Below, in pieces: positions 1 to 6,022 of a stretch of DNA of 8,421 nt. A model generated the notes under the pieces. The model ran no database searches and was not told the origin of the DNA. It was given only the letters and a program-made list of their open reading frames with translations. The DNA comes from Fibrobacter sp. UBA4373 (GTDB lineage: Bacteria; Fibrobacterota; Fibrobacteria; Fibrobacterales; Fibrobacteraceae). The stretch spans positions 1 to 8,421 of the forward strand of contig DGSB01000015.1 in assembly GCA_002390045.1 (NCBI GenBank). Direction: 5' to 3'. Every line of letters starts with the position of its first letter. Position 1 is the first letter of the stretch. Position numbers and translations under genes: made by a program.

Positions 1-75
1 ACGGGATCGGTGCTTTTTTGGAAAGATGAAAATGATTTGACGAAGAAGGTCTTGGACTATTTGAACGCCCGTTAA
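1..75 (+). CDS. 3' end of an unidentified gene (C-terminal 24 codons)
   Basis: Frame 1 is open from the first base and ends with TAA at 73-75. The other two forward frames hit stop codons earlier. The visible tail reads TGSVLFWKDENDLTKKVLDY followed by LNAR: a short hydrophobic strand, then an amphipathic charged helix, typical of the end of a soluble protein. A strong hairpin terminator begins 12 bases after the stop, which supports this being a true gene end. The fragment is too short to assign a family. It is separated by the terminator from aroE, so it probably belongs to a different transcription unit. Confidence 0.6.
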   Translation, partial: TGSVLFWKDENDLTKKVLDYLNAR

Positions 76-86
76 AAGCGTGCAAG

Positions 87-129
87 TGAAAATTCAGCAG
101 GGATTCCCAAACGGGAATCCCTATTTTCA
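87..129 (+). terminator. Intrinsic terminator hairpin between the upstream gene and aroE
   Basis: A perfect 10-bp stem (AGGGATTCCC at 99-108 with GGGAATCCCT at 113-122) closes an AAAC tetraloop. It is followed by ATTTTCATTTATATTT. The flanks also pair (TGAAAAT at 87-93 with ATTTTCA at 123-129), leaving a five-base bulge TTCAGC-side segment at 94-98. The structure sits just after the stop at 75 and before aroE, where a terminator for the upstream gene is expected. The A-rich and T-rich flanks are symmetrical, so it could terminate in both directions. Confidence 0.8.
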
Positions 130-131
130 TT

Positions 132-138
132 TATATTT
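132..138 (+). promoter_or_regulatory. Candidate promoter -10/-7 box for the aroE operon
   Basis: TATATTT lies 6 bases before the GTG start of aroE. It fits both the sigma-70 -10 consensus and the TAnnTTT core of the Bacteroidota -7 element. A transcript starting about 7 bases downstream would begin at or next to the start codon, so the message would be leaderless or nearly so. No convincing -35 element is visible, because the expected position falls inside the terminator stem. No Shine-Dalgarno sequence precedes the start, which agrees with a leaderless message but does not prove it. Confidence 0.45.
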
Positions 139-144
139 ATTTAT

Positions 145-1020
145 GTGAAAAATATAGATGGACGTACTCAATTGCTCGCCATCTTCGGAAATCCTGTTGG
201 TCATAGCAAGTCTCCTTGTATGCACAATGCGGTTTTTGAAAAGCTGGGCATTAATGCGGCGTATGTGCCGCTTTCTCCTCTGCCTTCCGATCTCGGCAAG
301 GCAATTCTAGGTTTTCGCGCCATGAGATTTGTGGGCGCGAATGTCACAATTCCCTTCAAAGAAAAAGTTGGCGAATATCTGGATGGTCTTTCGGACATTT
401 CAAAGTTTACGGGAAGCGTGAATACGCTTTACTGGGAAAATGGCGAAGTGGGCGGAAAACTGCTCGGAACGACGACGGACCCCTATGGGGCGCTTTGTGA
501 TTTGGAAGAACACGGTGTGACGGTCAAAGGCTCCCGTGTGGCGATTCTTGGAAACGGTGGCGCTGCTCGGGCGATCGCTTTTGCGATGCTTGCCGAAGGG
601 GCTGCGAAGCTTACGATTGTTTCGCGAAATGCGGAACGCGGAGCTGAACTTGCCGATGCGCTTTCGAAGGCTTTCCCGGATAAACCTGCGGTTGGCCATG
701 TGCTGTTTGCGGAATTTGCAAAGGTTCGGGATGACCTGGACTTGGTACTGAATGCGACGAGCGTGGGCATGACTCCGAATGAAGAGGCTTCACCGCTTTC
801 GAAGGAAATGCTTTCGCCGAAGTTTGCCGTTTGCGATATCGTGTACAATCCCAAAGAAACCAAGCTTTTGCGAGAAGCAAAAGAAGTGGGTTGCAAGGTT
901 GTCGGCGGCAGCGCCATGCTTGTGCATCAGGGCGCAAAAAGTTTTGAATTTTGGTTCCCCGGCAAAAAGTCCGATGTGAACGTCATGAAGGCAGCAATGG
1001 GTCTTTCGGAGGGAGAGTAA
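145..1020 (+). CDS. aroE: Shikimate dehydrogenase (NADP+)
   Basis: This 291-residue protein is slightly longer than E. coli AroE (272). It reduces 3-dehydroshikimate to shikimate with NADPH in the cytoplasm, the fourth step of the shikimate pathway. The N-terminal substrate domain has HSKSP with the shikimate-binding serines S21 and S23, NVTIPFK at 66-72 with the catalytic Lys72, GSVNT at 90-94, and the catalytic Asp112 in GTTTD (108-112). The Rossmann domain has GNGGAARA at 136-143, SRN at 160-162 in the NADP phosphate-binding position, ATSVGM at 204-209 and Q262 in the C-terminal SAMLVHQ motif. The start is GTG at 145. No in-frame ATG occurs until codon 26, which is inside the SxSP motif, so the GTG is needed. 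No ribosome binding site precedes it. The stop TAA shares its last base with the start of aroKB. Two departures from consensus are T110 where GxNTD normally has Asn, and SRN in place of NRT. Identification is secure. Confidence 0.95.
   Translation: MKNIDGRTQLLAIFGNPVGHSKSPCMHNAVFEKLGINAAYVPLSPLPSDLGKAILGFRAMRFVGANVTIPFKEKVGEYLDGLSDISKFTGSVNTLYWENGEVGGKLLGTTTDPYGALCDLEEHGVTVKGSRVAILGNGGAARAIAFAMLAEGAAKLTIVSRNAERGAELADALSKAFPDKPAVGHVLFAEFAKVRDDLDLVLNATSVGMTPNEEASPLSKEMLSPKFAVCDIVYNPKETKLLREAKEVGCKVVGGSAMLVHQGAKSFEFWFPGKKSDVNVMKAAMGLSEGE
1008..1013 (+). promoter_or_regulatory. Ribosome binding site deciding the aroKB start
   Basis: GGAGGG lies inside the last codons of aroE, 6 to 7 bases before the ATG at 1020. 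Together with the TAATG stop/start overlap this fixes the aroKB start at 1020. The reading frame is open further upstream, to an ATG at 951, but the extra 23 residues would lie inside aroE and precede the normal N-terminus of shikimate kinase. Confidence 0.8.
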
Positions 1021-2651
1021 TGATTTCGCTCAAGAAAACGGTTTATTTTACCGGATTTATGGCAAGCGGTAAAAGCCGCATCGGTCGCGCGATTGCGGAA
1101 CGTTTGCATGCGACTTTTATCGATACGGACGCTTTGATTGTAGAACGTCAAGGCAAAACGATTTCGGAGATTTTTGAAACCCAAGGCGAAGAAGCTTTCC
1201 GCAAAATGGAACTGGATGTAATCCGGGAAATAGCGGCGGATTCCAAGCCTAAAGTCGTTGCCTTGGGAGGCGGTGCGCTGACCCAGACCGCGGTCGTTTC
1301 GCTCATTCGCAAAACGGGTTTGATCGTACGCCTTTGGGCAACTCCGGAAGTCCTTTCGGAACGGATTGGCCGTAAGGATACGCGTCCGTTAATGGCGGGA
1401 CTTTCTTCTGAAGAGCGCCTCGAAAAAATCAAAAAGATGTTAGCGGAACGCGAACCGCGTTATGCGCTTGCTGATTTTAGCGTGGAAAGCACGAACGATT
1501 CCGAAGAAAAGGTGATTTCTGCGGTGCTCCGCGGTCTTCAATTCTGGGATTCCCGCGCGGTCTACGTGGAACCATCGGGCGGTTCGCACTATCCGATTTT
1601 TATCGGCCATAAGCTGATTCCGCACATGTCGACTTTGCTTTCGGGGCTTCGTCTTGCTCCGAAGGATTCCTTCCTGGCCGTTACTGATACGACGATTGCA
1701 AAGGCTCAATCCCGCAATCTGGGAATGCTCAAGCATGAAGCGGGCGATTGCCCTGCGTTCAAGTTCCGCGCCGGTGAAATCTACAAGAATTTAAACAGCT
1801 TGAATCAGCTGTTCACGTTTATGCTCCGTCGCCGTTACAGCCGCAAGTCTTGCTTGCTCCAACTTTCGGGCGGTGTTGTCGGTGACATGGCGGGATTTGC
1901 TGCGGCAACGTACCAGCGGGGAATCGATTTCATTCAGATCCCGACAACGCTTCTTTCGATGGTCGATAGCTCCGTCGGTGGTAAGGTGGCTGTCAATCAT
2001 CCGGAAGGCAAAAATATGATTGGCGCCTTTTACCAGCCGAAGGCGGTCGTTTGCGATTTGGATACGCTTTCGACGCTTCCGGATTCGGAATACTTGGCGG
2101 GCCTTGCCGAAGTTGTCAAGTATGGCGTGATTTACGATGAAGAATTCTTCCGGTATCTCGAAGAAAATGTTCAGAAAATTCTTTCCCGCGATTCCGAAGC
2201 GTTGAAGCATATCGTGCGTCGCAGCTGCGAAATCAAGGCGGAAGTGGTTGGAATCGACGAAAAGGAAATGGGCCTGCGTGCGATTTTGAATTACGGGCAT
2301 ACGTTCGGTCATGCGATTGAAAACCTGCATCATTACGAATTCTCGCATGGAATCGGCGTGAGCCTTGGAATGCGTGTCGCTGGACGTCTTGCTTGCATGC
2401 TCGGCATGATTTCGAAGGAAGAAGAAGACCGCCAGACGGCGCTTCTGAATGCTTATGGATTCCCGAAGACGGTGGACGGTGTCGATGTGAATGCCGCTTG
2501 GGATTCGATGGGTGTCGATAAAAAGGTGGAAAAGAATAAACGCGTGTATATTCTTCCGACGAAGATCGGTGCTGTGAAGAAAGTCTCGAATGTGGAAGAA
2601 TCTTTGGTGAAGGAAGCTTGGAAAGTTGTACTGCCGGAGGTAAATGCATGA
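1020..2651 (+). CDS. aroKB: Bifunctional shikimate kinase / 3-dehydroquinate synthase (AroK-AroB fusion)
   Basis: A single 543-residue frame carries two complete enzymes. Residues 1-175 are shikimate kinase (shikimate + ATP to shikimate 3-phosphate), with the P-loop G12-x4-GKS19, DTD at 35-37, shikimate-binding R61 in FRKME, GGG at 83-85, the lid RPL at 122-124 and EREPRY at 143-148. Residues from about 185 to 543 are 3-dehydroquinate synthase (DAHP to 3-dehydroquinate, using NAD+ and a divalent metal). This domain has GGVVGD at 284-289, DSSVGGK at 316-322, and the metal ligands expected from the family at E364 (AGLAEVVKYG), H427 (NYGHTFGH) and H443 (SHGIGV). The linker is only about 10-15 residues. 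Both active sites look intact, so this is a working fusion and not a sequencing merger. The domains catalyse steps 5 and 2 of the pathway, and AroE next door does step 4. The ATG at 1020 overlaps the aroE stop by one base and has a GGAGG site. The 3' end overlaps the next gene by four bases (ATGA). aroK and aroB are often adjacent in bacteria and fusions are known in several lineages. Confidence 0.95.
   Translation: MISLKKTVYFTGFMASGKSRIGRAIAERLHATFIDTDALIVERQGKTISEIFETQGEEAFRKMELDVIREIAADSKPKVVALGGGALTQTAVVSLIRKTGLIVRLWATPEVLSERIGRKDTRPLMAGLSSEERLEKIKKMLAEREPRYALADFSVESTNDSEEKVISAVLRGLQFWDSRAVYVEPSGGSHYPIFIGHKLIPHMSTLLSGLRLAPKDSFLAVTDTTIAKAQSRNLGMLKHEAGDCPAFKFRAGEIYKNLNSLNQLFTFMLRRRYSRKSCLLQLSGGVVGDMAGFAAATYQRGIDFIQIPTTLLSMVDSSVGGKVAVNHPEGKNMIGAFYQPKAVVCDLDTLSTLPDSEYLAGLAEVVKYGVIYDEEFFRYLEENVQKILSRDSEALKHIVRRSCEIKAEVVGIDEKEMGLRAILNYGHTFGHAIENLHHYEFSHGIGVSLGMRVAGRLACMLGMISKEEEDRQTALLNAYGFPKTVDGVDVNAAWDSMGVDKKVEKNKRVYILPTKIGAVKKVSNVEESLVKEAWKVVLPEVNA
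2636..2640 (+). promoter_or_regulatory. Ribosome binding site deciding the epimerase start
   Basis: GGAGG ends 7 bases before the ATG at 2648, whose ATGA overlaps the aroKB stop TGA (2649-2651). This spacing favours 2648 over the in-frame ATG at 2618, which would add ten residues ahead of the Rossmann strand. The overlap suggests translational coupling with aroKB. Confidence 0.8.
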
Positions 2652-3619
2652 GTATTCTAGTCACTGGCGGAACGGGAGCGCTTGGCTTCCATATCCTTGC
2701 AACGGTCACGCGAAACGGCGAAAAGCTTTATAGTTTTAGCGATGAGCAACCGCAACCTTGGCAAAAGGTTTCGGACGTGACTTATTGCACGGGTGACCTT
2801 TTGAATTTTAAGGATGTACTCGCCGTTATCAAGGAAGTGCAGCCGAGAGCGATTTTCCATTTGGCAAGCCAGTCCAGTGTGGGACTTTCGTACAAGAAAC
2901 CGTATGAAACTCTTTCGACAAATTTGCTCGGCACGCAGAATCTGCTCGAAGCGGCACGTCAGGTTGTTCCCGAAGCGAAAATCCTTTTGCTGAGTTCTAG
3001 CGAAGTCTATGGACGTGCCACGGGAACGCTTTTGACTACGTTGCATAAAGAGTCGGATTTGCCGAATCCGCTGACGTCTTATGCGACTTCCAAGGCTTGC
3101 ATGGAACTTCTCGGCAACCAGTTTACGAATGCCTATGGCATGCATATTGTGATGATCCGTCCGTTCTATTTTACGGGTCCTCATCACAGCCGGCGTTTCT
3201 TGATTCCGGCAATCGCCAGTCAGCTGGTGAAAATTCAGAAGTATGGCGCTGAACCGATTATCTATTCGGGAAGCTTGGATGTAAGTCGAGACGTCTTGGA
3301 TGTGCGCGATGTGGCTCGTGGCCTCATTCAGGTATTGCAGGCTGGAAATCCTGGCGATGTCTACAACATTTGTTCTGGAAAAGCTTATACGTTCCGCGAA
3401 CTTACCGAAATGCTTGTGGATATTTCGGGCGCGGATGTCGATTTCCGCTTCGATCCTTCAAAGGAACGGACTTTGGATATTCCGCTTTTGATCGGTGATC
3501 CGGAAAAGATCATGGAGCTCGGTTGGAAGCCGATGATCACGATTGAAGATTGCCTTGTGGATCTTTATAACGAAATGATTGTTCGTTTGAAGATGGAGAA
3601 GGATTTGAAGATGGGCTAA
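2648..3619 (+). CDS. NAD(P)-dependent nucleotide-sugar epimerase/dehydratase family protein, closest in pattern to GDP-6-deoxy-D-mannose reductase
   Basis: This 323-residue protein is an extended short-chain dehydrogenase. It starts at once with a Rossmann glycine motif GGTGALG (7-13), followed by HLASQSS at 71-77, SSSEVYG at 116-122 and the catalytic pair Y145-x3-K149. RPFYFTGP lies at 171-178, where the GDP-mannose dehydratase/reductase group has RPFNHTGP. The C-terminal half (SRDVLDVRDVARG, a YNICSG motif, then DPSKERTLDIPLLIGDPEK with GWKP) resembles Rmd, which reduces GDP-4-keto-6-deoxymannose to GDP-rhamnose. Family membership is secure. The exact sugar substrate is inferred, and GDP-mannose 4,6-dehydratase or another 4-epimerase remains possible. 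No dehydratase partner or glycosyltransferase is in the window. The gene overlaps aroKB by four bases and must be co-transcribed with it. It probably acts in the cytoplasm, making precursors for surface polysaccharide or protein glycosylation. Confidence 0.85.
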   Translation: MSILVTGGTGALGFHILATVTRNGEKLYSFSDEQPQPWQKVSDVTYCTGDLLNFKDVLAVIKEVQPRAIFHLASQSSVGLSYKKPYETLSTNLLGTQNLLEAARQVVPEAKILLLSSSEVYGRATGTLLTTLHKESDLPNPLTSYATSKACMELLGNQFTNAYGMHIVMIRPFYFTGPHHSRRFLIPAIASQLVKIQKYGAEPIIYSGSLDVSRDVLDVRDVARGLIQVLQAGNPGDVYNICSGKAYTFRELTEMLVDISGADVDFRFDPSKERTLDIPLLIGDPEKIMELGWKPMITIEDCLVDLYNEMIVRLKMEKDLKMG

Positions 3620-3641
3620 TTCGCCCGCAAAATTAAGTTTC

Positions 3642-3648
3642 TATATTT
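3642..3648 (+). promoter_or_regulatory. Candidate promoter -10/-7 box for ffh
   Basis: TATATTT in the 38-base gap between the epimerase gene and ffh ends 9 bases before the ffh ATG at 3658. As at aroE there is no Shine-Dalgarno sequence (the bases before ATG are TCCGCCCACT) and no good -35 hexamer. Initiation 6-8 bases downstream would leave an mRNA leader of only a few bases. The repeated arrangement at two genes makes the box more credible than either case alone. Confidence 0.5.
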
Positions 3649-3657
3649 CCGCCCACT

Positions 3658-5019
3658 ATGATGTTTTCGCAACTGACCGAATCTCTTGAATCGACACTGA
3701 AAAACCTGCGTGGACAGGGAACCCTGACTGAAGAAAACGTCGCGGACTCGCTTCGCGAAGTTCGCCGCGCATTCCTCGAAGCGGACGTGAGCTTTAACGT
3801 CACCCGCGACTTTGTGAAGGCCGTAAAAGAAAAGGCGATGGGATCCGAAGTTTTGACTTCGGTTACGCCGGGCCAACAGATCGTGAAGATTATCCACGAT
3901 GAACTCGTGCAGGTGATGGGCGGTGAAACGAAGGAACTCGCTCTTTCGGGCAAGGCGCCTGTCGGTATTATGATGGTCGGTCTTCAAGGTTCCGGTAAGA
4001 CGACTTTTGCTGCAAAAATTTCTCTCTATCTGCGCAGCAAGCGTAAAAAGAAGCCGCTTCTGGTGGCTGCCGACGTTTATCGTCCGGCGGCAATTAAACA
4101 GTTGCAGGTTCTTGGAAAGTCGATCGGTGTTCCGGTATACGATGAAGGCGAAGGCAATCCGGTTGAAATCATTAAGCATGGCTATGAGTATGCGGAAAAG
4201 AACGGCTTCGATGTCGTGATTTACGATACGGCTGGTCGTTTGCAGATCGATGAAAAGTTGATGCAGGAGCTGGAACAGGCTCGCGATGCGGTTCATCCGG
4301 AAGAAATCCTTTTTGTCGCTGACGCGATGATCGGTCAGGAAGCGGTGAATGTGGCCGAAACGTTCTTTGGACGTTTGAACTTTACGGGAGTCTGCCTTTC
4401 CAAGATGGACGGCGATGCTCGTGGCGGTGCCGCGCTTTCGATCAAGAAGAGTACGGGCGTTCCTATTTGCTTTATCGGTGTTGGTGAAAAGCCGAATGAA
4501 ATCGACCTGTTCCATCCGGACCGTATGGCGAGCCGTATTCTCGGCATGGGTGACGTTGTTTCCCTTGTGGAAAAAGCGCAGTCCGTGATCGATGAACGCG
4601 ATGCCAAGGATCTGAAAAAGAAGATCCTGAACAATACGTTCGACCTCGATGACTTTTTGCGTCAGCTTCGCACCATCAAGAAGCTCGGCCGCTTAAAGGA
4701 TATCCTTGGCCTGATTCCGGGATTGAACAAGCTTCCTTTGGATCAGATTAATGAAAAAGAAATGGTCTATGTCGAAGCGATTTTAAGCTCGATGACCGAA
4801 AAGGAACGCAAGCATCCGGATATCATCAATGGCAGCCGCAAGGCTCGAATTGCAAAGGGTTCTGGCACGGAAGTGGCTCGTGTAAACCAGGTGCTTCGCC
4901 AGTTCGAAGATATGAAAGCGATGTTCAAAAAAATCGGGGCTTTTGCGAAGAAGCAGAATGGTGGGGCTCCGATTGGGTCGAATTATACGCCTCCTAAAAA
5001 GAAGAAAAAGAAGCATTAA
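3658..5019 (+). CDS. ffh: Signal recognition particle protein Ffh (SRP54 GTPase)
   Basis: Ffh is the protein part of the signal recognition particle. It binds 4.5S RNA and emerging signal sequences, then docks with FtsY to deliver ribosomes to the membrane. This copy has 453 residues, the usual length. The N domain carries LREVRRAFLEADV (32-44). The G domain has GLQGSGKTT (108-116), DVYRPAA (139-145), DTAGR (190-194), SKMDGDARGGAALS (from 248; usual form TKLD) and GVGEKPNEIDLFHPDRM. The M domain follows from about residue 305, with RIAKGSGTEV for RNA binding and a finger-loop region around 344-361 (LGLIPGLNKLP). The M domain is poor in methionine: I count four Met after residue 320 and none in the finger loop, where Leu and Ile stand instead. 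The C-terminus is six lysines and a histidine. The start is ATGATG at 3658, and the second ATG could also be used. There is no ribosome binding site. Identification is secure. Confidence 0.97.
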   Translation: MMFSQLTESLESTLKNLRGQGTLTEENVADSLREVRRAFLEADVSFNVTRDFVKAVKEKAMGSEVLTSVTPGQQIVKIIHDELVQVMGGETKELALSGKAPVGIMMVGLQGSGKTTFAAKISLYLRSKRKKKPLLVAADVYRPAAIKQLQVLGKSIGVPVYDEGEGNPVEIIKHGYEYAEKNGFDVVIYDTAGRLQIDEKLMQELEQARDAVHPEEILFVADAMIGQEAVNVAETFFGRLNFTGVCLSKMDGDARGGAALSIKKSTGVPICFIGVGEKPNEIDLFHPDRMASRILGMGDVVSLVEKAQSVIDERDAKDLKKKILNNTFDLDDFLRQLRTIKKLGRLKDILGLIPGLNKLPLDQINEKEMVYVEAILSSMTEKERKHPDIINGSRKARIAKGSGTEVARVNQVLRQFEDMKAMFKKIGAFAKKQNGGAPIGSNYTPPKKKKKKH

Positions 5020-5047
5020 TCGAGTCTGAAATTTAGAGTGAGGGTCT

Positions 5048-5096
5048 AGGCCATAGCGGTTGATGCGCATCACAGTGCACCCCCCCTCTATGGCTT
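5048..5096. repeat. Imperfect inverted repeat in the ffh to outer-membrane-protein gap
   Basis: AGGCCATAG (5048-5056) pairs with CTATGGCTT (5088-5096) over 9 bp with one G-T wobble, around a 31-base loop. The loop itself holds a perfect palindrome (5061-5072) and seven C in a row (5080-5086). The 3' arm is followed by TTACGCTTTTG and not a clean T run, so if this is the ffh terminator it is a weak one. It could instead be part of the leader or operator of the downstream gene. No coding frame with a start site is evident in the 5020-5133 gap. Confidence 0.5.
5061..5072. promoter_or_regulatory. Perfect 12-base palindrome, possible operator
   Basis: TGATGCGCATCA is exactly self-complementary and lies 61 bases before the start of the outer-membrane protein gene. 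A dimeric helix-turn-helix regulator could bind such a site, and its position next to a possible promoter fits. It could equally be the apical helix of the surrounding inverted repeat. No regulator gene is present in the window. Confidence 0.35.
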
Positions 5097-5123
5097 TACG
5101 CTTTTGTAGCAAAAAATTAACTT

Positions 5124-5129
5124 AGAGGA
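5124..5129 (+). promoter_or_regulatory. Ribosome binding site of the outer-membrane protein gene
   Basis: AGAGGA ends 4 bases before the ATG at 5134. It is a clear Shine-Dalgarno site, unlike those of aroE and ffh, and it supports the start codon that also gives a well-formed signal peptide. Confidence 0.7.
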
Positions 5130-5133
5130 TACT

Positions 5134-5994
5134 ATGAAAAAAATCAAATTCTTGGCTGCTGCCATTTCCCTTTTGGCTGCTACTTCCTTCGCGGAAGATG
5201 GCATGTTCTCCGACGCTCTTCCTAAGAACTGGAATGCGGACGTTCTCGCTTCTGCACAGTTTACGCGTCACCATTACAGTAACTGGAAGAATGGTGCGGA
5301 CGGTGTCAATACAAATGTTTGGATTCTCAAGTATGACGCCGACGTGATCGGTCACTTCTCCCATTTTGACTGGCGTACGGTCGCTAATCTTGCTTGGGGC
5401 CAAACCTATATGAAGGGCTCGGGCACGCGTAAGACGAACGACAAAATCTTTATTGAAACGACTGTCGCCGAAAATGATTTTAAGCCGATTGAACCGTATG
5501 CCGGTCTTCGCTTTGAATCCCAGTTTACCAAGAGCTATACCTATGACGACGACGATACGAAAACGCCGGTCTCTTGCTTTATGGATCCGGGATATTTCAC
5601 ACAGATGCTCGGTCTCGCTTATGCGCCGAATGACAATTTTAGACAGAGCCTTGCTTTTGCAAACCGCTTGACGATTTCGAAGGGCTACGGTTATGCCGAT
5701 GACAAGGACACGAAAAAGTTCGAAGAATACAAGGATGAACCGGGTCTTGAAAGCGTGACGGAATATAAGGTCTCTCTTTCTTCTCTCGCTTCCTTCAGAA
5801 CTCGTCTTTGGGCGTTCGTGAACTTCCATGGCGTCGATGAAATCGACGGAAAGTGGGAAAACTATCTCGATGTGACGATCGCTCCGCTGATCGTTTTGAG
5901 CGTTGGCGTCGAAGTCGCTTACGACAAGGATATCGATGAAGATTCCCAGTATCATGATTCTGTGAACCTCGGCATTACTTGGCGCTGGTTCTAA
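5134..5994 (+). CDS. Secreted DUF3078-like outer-membrane beta-barrel protein
   Basis: This 286-residue protein starts with a classical signal peptide: MKKIK, a hydrophobic core of Ala, Leu and Ile, then likely signal peptidase I cleavage after SFA (residue 20). The mature part is rich in alternating aromatic and polar residues, with Asp/Lys-rich turns such as YDDDDTK, and ends in WRWF. A C-terminal aromatic residue is the usual BAM recognition signal of outer-membrane barrels. The order of motifs (YSNWKNGADG, then WRTVANLAWG, RKTNDKIF, FESQFTKSY, FMDPGYF, FRTRLWAFVNF, then DVTIAPLIVLSVGVEVAYD) matches my recollection of the DUF3078 family, common in Bacteroidota and relatives and of unknown function. 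Those matches are from memory, not from a search. No lipobox or catalytic motif is seen. The gene appears monocistronic, with its own ribosome binding site and structured upstream region. Confidence 0.8.
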   Translation: MKKIKFLAAAISLLAATSFAEDGMFSDALPKNWNADVLASAQFTRHHYSNWKNGADGVNTNVWILKYDADVIGHFSHFDWRTVANLAWGQTYMKGSGTRKTNDKIFIETTVAENDFKPIEPYAGLRFESQFTKSYTYDDDDTKTPVSCFMDPGYFTQMLGLAYAPNDNFRQSLAFANRLTISKGYGYADDKDTKKFEEYKDEPGLESVTEYKVSLSSLASFRTRLWAFVNFHGVDEIDGKWENYLDVTIAPLIVLSVGVEVAYDKDIDEDSQYHDSVNLGITWRWF

Positions 5995-6022
5995 TTTAAT
6001 TGTAACATTTCTTAGACAAAGA

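Noticed and set aside
951..1019. A longer aroKB start at ATG 951.
   Set aside because: It would overlap aroE by 70 bases and add 23 residues before the normal shikimate kinase N-terminus. The GGAGG site and TAATG junction favour 1020.
2618..2647. A longer epimerase start at ATG 2618.
   Set aside because: The added ten residues precede the Rossmann strand that normally begins the protein, and the ribosome binding site fits 2648.
3616..4515. A 299-codon minus-strand open frame opposite ffh.
   Set aside because: The plus strand encodes an unmistakable Ffh. The antisense product has low-complexity, Arg/Phe-rich composition and no motif.
4994..5016. A-rich lysine codons at the end of ffh as a possible slippage or frameshift site.
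   Set aside because: The longest A run is five and the stop follows two codons later. A lysine-rich tail is a simpler reading.
5122..5955. A 277-codon minus-strand open frame covering almost all of the outer-membrane protein gene.
   Set aside because: The plus-strand product has a signal peptide, a ribosome binding site and barrel features. The antisense product has none.
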